Position numbers and translations under genes: made by a program. DNA of 64,000 nucleotides from Toxorhynchites rutilus septentrionalis (taxonomy: Eukaryota > Arthropoda > Insecta > Diptera > Culicidae), in the NCBI RefSeq assembly GCF_029784135.1, contig NC_073746.1, positions 255,052,494-255,116,493 on the forward strand, given 5' to 3'. Shown here one piece after another: positions 46,305 to 57,250 of the stretch. A model generated the notes under the pieces. That model searched no databases. It was not told the origin of the DNA and saw only the letters and a list, made by a program, of their open reading frames with translations. Position 1 is the stretch's first letter. Every line of letters begins with the position of its first letter.

Positions 46305-47494
46305 TGAATATTGCTTTCTTACAATGTATTCAGGTTATTGGGCATTATGAAACATTGAAATGAAATTAAAAGAGGCGCAAAAATGTGTTTTCTCGAGCTG
46401 ATGTCTGCCAGTTCACATATGAGAGATGCCTGCAGATTGTATCCATATAAATTCGACATGAATCGGTTCAGCAGAACTTGAGATATCGTGTACGCCAGTT
46501 TGATCAATCTAGTCTCGAGAAAAACGCGTTTGAGGTTTATCGTTATGGCCATGTCAGGTTAGATACCGCATCACTGAAATGGATCCAACTCGGTAAATAA
46601 TGTGATTTTCGGTAAGTCCTTTCTAAGGTATATTCTTGAATGCCTAAACTACAGAAATATGAAGGAAAATTTTTTTTCCGATTTTCTAGACTATAAAACT
46701 GCTTTAATTGATTCAAAAATATTTTGAACTTATTCAGTCATAGTGAAACAAGTCTTGAAAAGTGCTTCATTGGTTTAGTCAGAGTGGCCCATGTTCGTAT
46801 AGGAAGCCAAGTAACTCTCATGTGAATTGACATCACAGTATTGTTCAAAAGTAATATTTCTGAATACTAATATTTCTGAAAACAAAAAAAAAGAATGCTT
46901 CGAAAATGACAGAGCACTGTTGAAGTTCGTTTTTCTCGTAATCATAAAAATGACACATGGTCCGGTCTGGCTTAACACCGAGCCAATCAGAGCCAATTTC
47001 GCGATGTTTCGCCGAAAAGATCAGTGGGATTACATTCAAGCCTAGATGATCTGAAATTGCATGGATTTATTGACACATGAATTGATAAACCTGACAGAGG
47101 AATTGCAGAAGTACCGGAAGCAACTTGATTGGAAATGCATGGAGAAATGTTGATCATCGATCAAAACGTGTCTGATTTATGTTTGTGATCACTAAGTGTT
47201 ATTATAATGAAAGCTGAGCTAGAAGAAGTTCTAGTAGCGACATTGATCATTTTTCAGTCATTGCCACTGGTTCGCAGATGGGCGAGTAACCTTCTAATTG
47301 CCTAATTGATCATATTCATGCTCTAGCTGTTCATAGAATTATGTTTATGATGTTCATGTTGAGGGAGTAATCTCACATCCTCAACTTGCATATTCTTCCG
47401 TTGGCTACCAAACAATCAAGATTCAAATAAGTATTCATTTCACACTTGCGCGTATATGAATTATGATGATATTGAAATAATTACAATATAAATA

Positions 47495-47948
47495 CAGGGA
47501 AACTTCGATAACGTACCCTCGTTATAACGTACCCTCGATATAACGTCACTCGATATAACGTACATTTTACCTCGATATAACGTACACATTTCCATAGTGT
47601 AAAGGAAAATTTTTTTTCAATATATTTTTTCTGATAGAACAATGAATTATCTGTATTGTGATGCTAAAACAAGTTTTGTACTTTCAATCAATCCCGAAAT
47701 ACAGCTGGTTTTGTGATTCCAGATTCTAAATGAATAAAGCTTTAATCAACAGTACGAAGGGAAACATCATGAGAAACGCTGGCTTCATCTTCTGATTGAA
47801 GTTATACATTAACTTGACTAAAACAACAACACAATAATGTATTATAGACTACGTTTGTGAGTACTTTATTATGCTTCGATATAACGTACAATTCGAAACA
47901 ACGTACAATTTTTGAAAGTGAAATGTACGTTATATCGAAGTTTACCTG
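47495..47948. mobile_element. Pogo-like MITE, 454 bp, TA duplication
   Basis: The left end is CAGGGAAACTTCGATA and the right end, inverted, CAGGTAAACTTCGATATAAC, flanked by TA at 47493-47494 and 47949-47950. The 'ctcgatataacgtac' motif is repeated about five times near the left end. CAG ends with a TA target and repeated TTCGATATAACG motifs are typical of pogo/Tigger-like miniature elements. Confidence 0.8.
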
Positions 47949-49289
47949 TAGTGGGTACTGTGAACATTTCAACATACATCAAGCTCAAAAACAATTCCAT
48001 CATTCCTCTTTTATATCTGAAAGTACAAATGTTTTCTCATGTGAGAAAAAAACATAAAGGCGAGAGATTCCTTACTTGTCCACAATTGCCGTATCGATGT
48101 ATGAAAGGAAAACTTAAAGGAACACGAAAAAAAAACTATAAGCGTCTTTGATAGCTTCCACTGCTGGTGTAAACCTCAGTTCTGCAGTAAACACTTCTCT
48201 GAACACAACCGATGATAAATGATTTTCTACAGCTCCATAATGAATAGAATGCAATAATCATGAACTTATCGAGATGCAGTTGCATCCATGGACTTGGTCG
48301 TCTCTCTAATCTTTGATCTCAGTTTCGGTCCGGAGGGTGAGAGAAAAGCACACAGCGAAAGTAAGAATCCAAGTCCATGCGGTGAATGGCCAATAGAGAT
48401 CCGAAGAAACTAAAGAAAATTAATTGTGTCAATTACCACAGCTGCTTGATAAACTGCGGTAATTAATACAAGTCTGGAATTTTCTCCTGTTTTGCTCTCT
48501 TTGTTCGTGGCTGATGCTTAAAAATATATTGCTTTAATGAGTGCACATTTGCGCGTTAGAAAATGTGATTCGTCAGAAGGCCAGACGAACAAATTGAGCC
48601 AACCTTAGCGCGATTCGCTTGATGAGAAATGATTTGAAAGATTAAACCATGCTTATAGAGGCACATCATTAGGAGAGATGGAGACGCCGAAACAATTCCG
48701 AATGTCCTAATTTGTTAAGTAGTTCCAATTTGTCGCCATATAGAGGGAAATAGGTGTCCTCTGCTGACAAGGATTAGTCTGTGTATACACACATTAGTTA
48801 CCCGCTGTGACAGAAAAAGGGAAAACCTGTTTGTCTAAGGATTCACAAAAGGCATTGTATTAATACATGGGCAACAGACAACCTCTTCTGGGATTGATTA
48901 ATTACCAAACAAACTTAAATTGAGCATGAGTGAATATTTACGACGTCATATGTGAACTGGCAGACAGCAGCTCGAGAAAACACATTTTTGCGCCTCTTTT
49001 ATTTTCAAATTACGAGCATATAATGCAATGTTTCATAATGCCCAATAACCTGAATACATTGTAAGAAAGCAATATTCATTACATCGTAGTGCAAATTGTG
49101 CCAATTCGGGTCCGGTTCCTACTCTGCTGGGAGCAACCTCCAACTTTCGGACAGATGCCCCCTTTTTCCATCATTTGCAATAAAATCTGATTACCCTGCC
49201 CGGCTAGTGAAGGCTTATCCGCACGCACTCGGGCTCCACCTCGAAATCGGTCCGAAGTGCGAACTCCAGAAGTTTGAATTCGCACACAA

Positions 49290-50340
49290 ATTTCCCGCCG
49301 AGCAACTTCTAAACAGCCACTTTTGTATTTACCTTCTTAACAGCATCTTTTGCCGGCGGTTGTTGAATAAAACATTAAGTTTACGGAAAAGAAAGCCGAG
49401 AAAGATACGTTAACCACTTCACGATTTTTGGAAGGACATTTTCGTGCGAGTTTGCGAAACGAATTAAAAAATGAAATGCGGACGGCAAAGTTTATTTATG
49501 ATGATGTCTCGCATAATAAATAAGATAATCTTGTTTATAAATTCAAATACGGACTCCGTAATTATATATTTTCAAAGTTTGGATTATTCCGCTTATCGGA
49601 GCGACGAATGTCGGCAACGAAAGAATGTGTAGAATTGAATTTCAAAACCATTCGCTGTTCGAGCTAATGCAGAGTGACTGCTCGTGAAGAAAGGTAAGCG
49701 AATCTGCTAATTCCATCTCGGTTTCGAAAAAAAATCTAGCTAGGGTAAACGAAACGTAGCTGATAACATAAACGAGAAAGAAATAATCGGAATATCTCAA
49801 CTGGTGCAATTATTTTCTGGATTATTCGAACGAGTCCTAGTGAATTCTACTGTTAGCAAAAAAACAATTCGCGTTTGAATCGAGAATGTACCAGCTCACG
49901 CATTAGCAGTTACGGTCGTAGGATTAATGGAAATAGGTTTCCAACTCGTTGTCCAGATCCGAGTGAATATTTCTCCACGCTGCTTGATTTTGTTTTCCAT
50001 GTTAGGGAAACTCCTAGCAGTCTGCACAAATGAATGCTAAATAATTTTCTCTCACTCGAGTACAAGAGCCTCCGCAGTATGCTTGTATCGTCAGTGTCGT
50101 CCATGGAATCTCCTGCAGTCTGTTAAAATTGATTGATTCGATTGATAGCTTATATTATAGAGGCTTTAAACTGAAAAGTTCACCATCTAAAATCACAATT
50201 TTCATTATCATAAGACCAATTTCAATAACGACTGATTTTCAAAAAAGTCGTGTTCAAAATCATCGATCTTTCTTTCAAAAAATGGTAACTCAAACTCCAG
50301 ATGTTTGATTGAAATATGTTGGACAGAATTATTGGAAAAT
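49290..50340. other. No gene recognised
   Basis: Includes the recurring SINE-tail-like phrase 'tatagaggctttaaactg' at 50157. No frame with recognisable content. Confidence 0.35.
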
Positions 50341-51180
50341 AATGAACTACACGCAAATCTCTTTTTGTACGGGGGATAGAGATCGCACAAAAAAAAACGC
50401 ATAAAAATTGTACTAAACTTCACCAGTAGCTTTAAAAAATAGTGTTCGCTGTACAATTTAAAAAAAAATGATGCGGTGGATAGGGACCGCATATCAAAAG
50501 TTTCCTTAAGAAAATAACCCATTTAATTCCTGATCAACATTTCCTTTTATAACTTTAATAAGCGGCCTACTCACTTGCGCATATCATTAAATCAACCCTT
50601 TGCTCCTTTCAAGGAGCTGTTACTGACATCTTAAAAAAAAACAAAACAAAACATGAGAATGGGAATTAGCTGACACAGAATCTATGTAGAGCGATGAAAT
50701 ACATATCAAAGATAGAAAAAAAAATTACCAATGACTTCATTTTTTTTTCAAATACCGCACAAAAAAAATTGCACGGGATTTTTGGTGCTCTTTTTTATGC
50801 GATGGCACAAAAAATCGCATAACAAAAACCGCACAAAAACAGGTTTGACTATAATTGTGGAAAATAACATTTTAAATGCACTTTAGAAAAATCTCACTCA
50901 AAAAATTTATTTAATAATTTATATCTCAAGACAAACTCCAACCACCCTTCGATATTTTGTTGTAATTCCAATTTAACAAAGCTTGGCGTATAGTGGTGCC
51001 GTGGCAAACTCACCAAAATGCGAACGGAGATTTTAATATATTATATATTGAATATTTCTGAAATCGTAACCATTTAAGAAAAGTTTCATAAAATGGAATC
51101 TACATGCGATTCTACATGAAAAACTATAGAGGCAAACCTTTTTTTTTTGTGCGGGGGACAGGGACCGCAGTATCGATTTT
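50341..51180. repeat. 'tttgtgcgggggatagggaccgca' MITE fragments
   Basis: Four related fragments lie near 50345-50410, 50468-50495, 50745-50865 (ending acaggtttgacta) and 51135-51175 (starting gcaaacctttttttttttgtgcgg). TIR-like ends (cAGTCAAACCTG...) with poly-T then 'tgtgcgg' suggest one miniature TIR family. No complete copy is visible. Confidence 0.5.
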
Positions 51181-51354
51181 TCAAAGTTTGGAGCAAACAA
51201 GAGAAGCATTTAATCGCAAATCATACCAGAAATACAAAATGGTACTTGTCTCTCAATGGGTGAGGAGTGCGTGTTTTGATGGAAATACCCAATTATACGT
51301 GTGAGTATCATCGCTCCTTGCAATCCTTGTACCAACAAACGCATGAAAACGAAA

Positions 51355-52239
51355 GTTACGATATCGGGTAACGAGAAGGTAGGTACAATTGAAGGTGATA
51401 TGTATCAGCGTCGAATCGCCTTCAACGAATTTTATTCTTTAATCCGTAAAAATACCATCGCTAACTGGCAACTCAAATGGAACGAAGATGAATTGGGCCG
51501 GTGGCTAATTATCTAGTATTCAAACCAGACTTCATGAATGACCGTTTTCAACTGATTTTATTGTTCCATTTATTTCTTCGCGCACCCATGGTTAGCGATC
51601 GTTGCTTATCTTAGTAAGCTAAACAAAAGATATGCTAACATGCTAACGCGGATTCCGCATTTGTTATTGTTACAGATCGTATTTCGATCTCGGTCTGACC
51701 GTTCTATTGCGGATGTTTGTAATGCTTTTATGTTAGCTACCGTAGGGTGGCGTTATATTGATATTCGGTACATTATAATTTGTAAATACAAATCTAAAGA
51801 TGTATGTGTGTGATATACAGTGTAGGGATTCATATGTATGTGTAATCTATAGGTGTGTGTGTGTGTGTGTTCTAACTGGCTTCACTCGATTATCCCTAAG
51901 GTTAGCCTCAAACCATGGTTCAAAAGTCTGGACTTGAGTCGGGACTTTCTTCGCACCTTCTCCCGACTCATGTCCAATCACTGTTCGCTAGACGCGCTAC
52001 TCTTTCGTATCCATCTGGCCGGCAGCAATCTCTGCGTTTGTGGTCGAGATTACCACGACATCGAGCACGTTGTTTGGTCGTGTGAGGTGTATCTCGTAGC
52101 CAGATCGAATAGAGGAAACTCCCTTCGGACTAGAAAAAGACAGCCCAATGTGCCGGTGAGAGATGTGTTGGCTTGGTTAGACCTTGATTACATGTCCCAA
52201 ATCTATAGTTTCCTTAAAGCTATCGATGTTCGTTTGTAA
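51355..52239 (+). pseudogene. LINE ORF2 C-terminus: RNase H tail and CCHC finger
   Basis: The first part (51355-51506) reads ISGNEKVGTIEGD, the last RNase H motif, then FYSLIRKNTIANWQLKWNED. After the insertion it resumes at 51877 with WLHSIIPKVSLKPWFKSLDL, then RLMSNHCSLDALLFRIHLAG and LCVCGRDYHDIEHVVWSC (a CCHC-type finger: C-x-C-x6-H-x4-C pattern), ending KAIDVRL and a stop at 52239. The joined order matches the C-terminus of I-superclade ORF2. The insertion and 5' truncation make it inert. Confidence 0.8.
51507..51876. mobile_element. 370-bp insertion with 5-bp duplication TGGCT
   Basis: TGGCT at 51502-51506 and 51877-51881 brackets a block that breaks the LINE frame exactly between GRW and LHS. 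The block begins aattatctagtattc and ends in a (GT)n run and tctaac. It has no TG...CA LTR ends and no TIR I can see. The family is unknown. Confidence 0.7.
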
Positions 52240-52289
52240 TTATCCTTATATCTTTATATCCTCGTTTTCTTCCTTCCGTGTGCTAGAAT

Positions 52290-53320
52290 AGAGGAGGAAC
52301 TTCGTGCTTTCTATAAAGTGGAAGCAAGCTCTTGTTGAAGCATTCTTCCACATAAATTTGAGCATTTATAGTCCCTTTTGTGAAAAAAGTTGACGATCGC
52401 ATGCCACACGTACAAATGACTTGCCAAACAAGCCATTTTGGGCCGAATTTCTCCATCGTAACAGTCGTATCCGCAAATGGTACACTCTCAGCGTTCTGGA
52501 ATCTTCTTTGACGTATGTTTTGTCATCCATGAGAATGCACTGGTTGGAATTCTTCAAAATATGCTCATATAGCTTTCGAGCTCGTGTTTTAGCGCGATCA
52601 TGCTTCTCCGGTGTGTGTTTAGCCACTTTTTGCTTTTTATAGGTTTTTAGACCATGTCTCTGTTCAATACGCTGAATCATCCCAACACTGGTTTTGAACT
52701 TTTTGGCCAAATCACGAATAGATGCAGACCTGTTCTTCTGAATATAATTTATAACTTTTCGGTTCAATTCGGGATTACTTGGGCCGGGTTTTGTGTGCTC
52801 CCATGGCCGAGTGGTTAGCGTCATAACTAACATGCCGGGTGTTCGGGTTCGATTCCCGTTCTGGTCGGGAAATTTTTCGTCAAAGAAATTTCCTCCGACT
52901 TGCACTGTGATCACGCGTATTCTAGAGCTTGCCATTCAGAATGCATTCAAGGCGTGTTATTTGGCATAGAAATCTCAACTAAGTACTAATAAAAAATGAC
53001 GCAAGTAATACTACGCTGAGACGGCGAAGTTCCTCTAGGAACGTTAGTGCCATTGAAGAAGAAGTGGTCCGGGTTTTCGTCCACTTCTGCTGAGCTATTT
53101 TGTGGTATGTAAACCCTTTTCCGTGCACAAGTTTCTTCTTAGTTTCCAAATCAATCCGCGACATTTCGAAAATAACTTTATGAACACGACTAAATGACAC
53201 GTATTTCGATTTTTGACATGTAAACAAAGCGTGCTCTGATTACACGACAAAATGCAGTGCACCCGTTTGTGTGTAATAAAGTGTTAAATGTTTAAGACTA
53301 CTTTTCGATACACTGCTCAA
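52290..53320 (-). pseudogene. Tc1/mariner transposase relic, split by a SINE
   Basis: The N-terminus reads MSRIDLETKKKLVHGKGFTYHKIAQQ (from about 53166), is interrupted at the KWTKTR region by a SINE, and resumes at 52783 with ELNRKVINYIQKNRSASIRDLAKKFKTS (helix-turn-helix), RIEQRHGLKTYKKQK and MDDKTYVKED (first catalytic Asp). After a frame break at about 52490 it runs on to GKSFVRVACDRQ, then stops before the second Asp. It resembles the DD37E-type protein at 43 kb but is clearly another lineage. It sits in the LINE 3' UTR. Confidence 0.8.
52793..53068 (+). mobile_element. tRNA-derived SINE, full length, 9-bp duplication
   Basis: CCGGGTTTT at 52784-52792 and 53069-53077 brackets 276 bp. 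A box TGGCCGAGTGG is at 52804-52814 and B box GGTTCGATTCC at 52846-52856. The 3' part has the hairpin gttcctctaggaac and a gaagaag tail. It is inserted in a Tc1/mariner coding frame. Promoter boxes are intact, so it may be transcribed. Confidence 0.9.
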
Positions 53321-53828
53321 ACTCGAGTTAACCCCGAGTAATCGGTTTTCGACCTTACTAACAATAGATTTAAGAAAATAGTTCATAATATATAGCTTCA
53401 TAAATATATTCGGCTACTTTAAACTTATTTAACTTGGCCTGTAAAAATAAACGAATTTATAAAAAAAAATCCCATACGATTTTCGTTAAAATTTTTTCAA
53501 TACTATCAAAAAACGTGGTGCTATATTCATAGAATACATATTAAAAAAATATAATTTTCGTTCACAATTTTTATACAAAAGTATGTTTATTCCACCTGAA
53601 AATCCATTATCATTACAACCAATATTCCGAAGGTTCTGGAATATTTTACGAACATATTGCTATTTTGGTGTGTGTAGCAGTGCCACAAATTATCAAAATT
53701 TATTCACCAATGAAGAAATTAGCTTTTTCCCAGTGTCGGATGAATTCTCTTCTGTTGAAACTTAACACCATATCTGTCATAAGAGTCGAGACGCGCGAAC
53801 TTCGTCTGGTATATTAAACGAAAACAGT

Positions 53829-53886
53829 ATGAACGAATTTCGAAAAGCCTGCGTTCGGGCACTTTCATTACTGTTAATAATTTCAG
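53829..53886 (+). CDS. Candidate first coding exon: signal peptide, then splice donor
   Basis: ATG at 53829 (A at -3) opens MNEFRKACVRALSLLLIIS, a charged start followed by a hydrophobic core with small residues, as in a signal peptide. Directly after it the sequence reads CAG|GTGAGT (exon end at 53886), a perfect donor, leaving phase 1. No TE matches this stretch, and about 30 bp upstream the sequence turns GC-richer (gagtcgagacgcgcgaacttcg) with a 'tatatt' motif at about 53811. No second exon was found on the plus strand within the window, so the gene, if real, has a long intron or ends outside. It could be chance: the exon is only 58 coding bases. Confidence 0.4.
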
Positions 53887-54296
53887 GTGAGTACCACGAA
53901 CGTTAAGTTGATCTTCATCGCTTGCATCGAATTTTTATTGAAAACGTGTTTGATTTCCATAGTTAGGAAGAAGAACTTTTTTATACTGTATTATAGTAAC
54001 CTTCAGCACTTTTTGGCTGGTTCGTCACTTCCATTTTTGGAAGAATGTTAACTCCACTCCACTAACTCCATTTTCGGTCTTCCAGGGCCGTTTTCAATGA
54101 ACCGGAAGCCACCATCTTCTTTTTCAAAGTTGAATCGGAATACGATATTCGACTTCTGCTGTTGTAGGCTTTTCATCCAATACCCATATCGTAAGGGTTC
54201 TATATAATTGCTGGTCATTTAGAACCAGTATCATTGAACCGGAAATCAAAACAAGATTATGTTCGTTTTCAGCTCGTCTGTTATTGTCACCCATTG

Positions 54297-54420
54297 CTAG
54301 GCTGGCCAAACGTACCGTTTTTAACGGGACAGTACCGTTTTTTCGACCATTTTTGATTGTCTCGTCTTTTCACCAATCTGTACCGTATTTTGAGAATGAA
54401 AAATATATTTGTTTCTTTAT
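54297..54420 (+). mobile_element. hAT-like end with accg repeats
   Basis: ctaggctggccaaacgtaccg followed by 'acgggacagtaccg' and 'tgtaccgtattttgag'. Same design as the end at 8519 with a different base. Only this end is visible. Confidence 0.45.
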
Positions 54421-55350
54421 TATTACTACGAATATTTTTCTTTGGAACTACCTGATTGGAATTTGGATTTAAACTTTGTTCAGAGTGTTCGAAGGGAAAA
54501 AGTTTGTCTGCCAATTGTATGTTAATGTAGAATAATTGAAGTGTTTTTGAGACTTCGTCGGAGAACATTATGCAAAATTATTTAAGCATGATGACGTACT
54601 ATTCCGTTCTCTTGGATTTTTTACCGAGAGGATTATCAGTATTTTTAATCGATAATCTTCGTATTTTTACTCACAATAATTTGGGAACCCGGGTCTCAAA
54701 CTACATTTATTTTTCACCACCGATCGTTAGTATACTTTCAAATATAACTTGGTCTCATTCAGACAATGTTGTTGAAATTTCAGTAAAAATTCGTTCATTC
54801 TGAGAGTTGCGTAGCATTTCGTATTTCTGGTTTGCGATTAAATGTTCCTATAATTTACTCCAAACTTTGAAAAATCGGTTAGAAAAAATGATTAAACGTA
54901 TCAATATGAAACGTTCACAGATGTTTGAGGAATACACTAGGCTAAAAATTTGCCTATAAATATTAGAGCTTACTGAAATATCTGCAGAATTACAGCTTAT
55001 TTTGTAAATAGAGCACTATAAAAAACCTGTTTTATGCACTTTTTTGAAATCGATGCAAAAAATTTAAACACATTTTTTGTCGCCAAAGTAACTAATTATT
55101 CTTGTGTCGAATTTATTGGAGTTTTCAAAACTACCTTTCGATTTGCGGTGCAAAGATTATTTATTGAATTATTCATCATCAAAGACGAAGGGGTAATTTT
55201 TAATTCAAACTGAACTATCATTGAATGGAGGGGTCCTACAGGAACGTTCTAGCAACTAGCAACTAAAAAAATTGTGTTAGTCCATAAAATCTTTGAAAAA
55301 AACAGAATTTTTTTTTTATTTCTTCTTGGTATTGTTTTCCACTACACCTA
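54421..55350. other. No gene recognised
   Basis: AT-rich, unremarkable sequence. Possibly the interior of the hAT-like element starting at 54297. Confidence 0.3.
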
Positions 55351-55762
55351 CACTAGGGTGGCAATGAATGTATGGAAAAAAAATCATCCTCGAATTTCAA
55401 AAACCGACCATGTACATTTTGTTTATTGGCCCCAAAAAAATGACCTGTGCAAAATTTTAGCTCAATCGGACATGATTGAGGGGTGCCAAAAAGCGCTCAA
55501 AGTTTTGATTTTTGACGTAGGACTACGTCTTTCATTTCTATACCGGGATGTAAAATCAAAGTTTCGAAAACGAAAGCGTTACGCCGGAGACCGAGATTTT
55601 GAGCGTTAATAGCTCCTAAACAACTGAACGAAATGGTATGATAAACACTTCATTCGAAAGATAAAATGTCTACGCGTTCTATACTTGTTACTTTCTGATC
55701 CAAAAACTTGTTTCAATAGTCTTAAAATTGCTTTCAAAACAGGCTATTGAAATCACCAATCG

Positions 55763-55800
55763 GTATATAAGCGAGCGTCGCTCGGAAATCCACTCAGTTC
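55763..55800 (+). promoter_or_regulatory. RNA polymerase II core promoter: TATA box plus initiator
   Basis: TATATAAG at about 55763-55770 and, about 30 bp further, the arthropod initiator TCAGTT (about 55795). The spacing is what a focused insect promoter needs. A short frame (MGARMNGVTKSLFV..., from 55859) follows. It may drive the repeat that contains it. Confidence 0.55.
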
Positions 55801-55977
55801 AAATTGAACAGCGATTGGAGCATGTTGTCGCTGTTGTGGTGAAGCTCTTCGTTTATCATGGGAGCGCGGATGAACGGAGTCACCAAGAGCCTGTTTGTGC
55901 ACCTTAGCCCAGAAGGGAATCCATCAGGAGGAGAGTGATGCCACAAACGGTTCCCAGGGAAGATCTCGAAGCAGCCG

Positions 55978-55978
<1 letters not shown>

Positions 55979-56010
<32 letters not shown>
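55979..56010. repeat. (CA)n microsatellite
   Basis: About 14 CA dinucleotides with one change near the end. Confidence 0.95.
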
Positions 56011-56014
<4 letters not shown>

Positions 56015-56053
56015 CGCGAAATTCTTTCCGTTTGGATGCCATTCAGCATCGAG

Positions 56054-56358
56054 AAAGATCCGGAAAATAATCTGCCAGTACCTCTGGGAATTTAAAAATA
56101 CATTCATGTGAAAGAGTTTATTTGAATGTTTTCTATCCATGTAACACTGTGACCAAATATGATTCAATCAAGTGCTATTAACAGATGGTTATCGAGTTAG
56201 CATAAACCACTGGTGGGCTTCCAGTATCGAGGAAAATGTGGAAATATCTAATCGTTACTGAAAATAATCTGCCAGTTCCTCTGGGAATTTAAAATTACAT
56301 TCATGTGAAAAAGTTTATTTTAATGTTTTCTATCCATGTAACACTGTGACCAAATACA
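56054..56358 (+). repeat. Spaced direct repeat, about 105 bp, two copies
   Basis: 56054-56160 and 56258-56358 share 'aaaataatctgcca', 'cctctgggaatttaaaa', 'tacattcatgtgaaa' and 'gttttctatccatgtaacactgtgaccaaata'. They differ at a few positions and look like a local duplication. Confidence 0.85.
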
Positions 56359-57085
56359 TTTGGTTTTGTGATTTTTCAATCAATCGCAATCAACAGGATA
56401 GCTTCTGAAGATTATTCTTCCCCATCAGTAGGGTATTTCCGTATCCAATATTGGATGCATAAAACCTTGTGCCTCCAACGTAACGCTCTCGTTTTCGAAG
56501 TCCCCCAAATATTCATTCATTCAGAATGAATTCAGATTCAACTTCAAACAAATGATCTCTAAATCAACGATAGTCCTACGTCACCCTTGCGGTTATACCA
56601 TAGATATAACCCACTTCCTGTTTTTAATCCTCGAAAATCTTTCAAGGGGGAAGTAAAGGAAATTTGGAAAATCAAAATTTTGTTTTCGATGCCAAATGAT
56701 TTAAAAATGCATGAAACGTCGAGATCTGGTGTCATCTCGAAAAAAAAAATTTTGTCCGAAAATCGACCTTTTGGGACTTAGCCTGAGAGTCAATGGAGGT
56801 ATGGGGAAAATAATTATAGAATTTAAAGAATCGACCATGTAGATTTTGTTTATTGACCCAAAAAAATGACCTGTGCAAAATGCCAGCTCAATTTTTTTTC
56901 GAGATGACCCAGATGCATATTTAAGTCATTTGGCATCGAAAACAAAATTTCGATTTTCCAAATTTCCTTTACTCCTTTACGCCTTCCTTCTTTACTTGAA
57001 AGATTTTCGAGGATCAAAAAATCAAAACTTTGAGCGCTTTGAGGCACCCCTAAATCATGTCCGATTGAGCTGAAATTTTGCACAG

Positions 57086-57250
57086 GTGGTCACGCGTATT
57101 CTAGAGCTTGCCACTCAGAATGCATTCAAGGCGTGTTATTTGGCATAGAAACCTCAACTAAGTACTAGTAAAAATGACGCAAGTAATATTACGTTGAGAC
57201 GACGAAGTTCCTCTATTTAGGAACGTTGGTGTCATTTAAGAAGAAGAAGA
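57086..57250 (+). mobile_element. tRNA-derived SINE, 5'-truncated copy
   Basis: Starts within the body at 'tggtcacgcgtattctagagcttgcc' and runs to the hairpin and gaagaag tail. The tRNA head is missing, so it is not transcribable. The hairpin loop is expanded (cctctatttagg). Confidence 0.8.

Larger units (their letters stand above)
46104..49279. mobile_element. 3.2-kb element with inverted arms of about 0.33 kb
   Basis: The left arm (46104-46421) and right arm (48947-49279) are inverted copies, nearly identical over the outer 205 bp (one clear difference: caccagccg versus cactagccg). Outer ends begin attcaaacttctggagttcg. The arms are GC-richer than the interior. No transposase motif is visible in the 2.5-kb interior, and no target duplication was found. 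It could be a long-TIR element or a host inverted duplication. Confidence 0.65.
51350..53470 (+). mobile_element. LINE 3' half (I-superclade), interrupted twice
   Basis: RNase H end and C-terminal zinc finger, then 3' UTR ending taaaaataaacgaatttataaaaaaaaa near 53468. It is split by a 370-bp insertion (51507-51876) and by a Tc1/mariner relic (about 52290-53320). The same 3' UTR occurs intact at 41088-41548. Confidence 0.85.
55353..57085. repeat. Composite dispersed repeat with promoter-like core
   Basis: Left part (55353-55620): 'agggtggcaatgaatgtatgg', 'gacctgtgcaaaattttagctcaatcgga', 'gacgtaggactacgtc', 'cgaaaacgaaagcgttacgccgg'. The right part holds 'ctccaacgtaacgctctcgttttcgaag' (inverted partner) near 56472, 'cctacgtcacccttgcggttataccatagatataaccca' near 56575 (also at 38158-38203) and the inverse of the left block at 56880-57085. 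The arrangement suggests an element of about 1.7 kb with inverted related ends. Confidence 0.5.

Noticed and set aside
47912..48151. Zinc-finger-like phrase (HKGERFLTC)
   Set aside because: Only one linker-like phrase, without the paired Cys/His spacing of a C2H2 finger. A nearby CSKHFS phrase is also too short to support a THAP domain.
51853..52239. Met at 51853 (MCVCVCSNW) as a true start
   Set aside because: The Cys-Val run is the (GT)n tail of a 370-bp insertion; the genuine LINE frame resumes at 51877.
52366..52935. 189-codon protein with an unusual N-terminus
   Set aside because: The first 55 residues come from an inserted SINE read in frame; only the rest is transposase.
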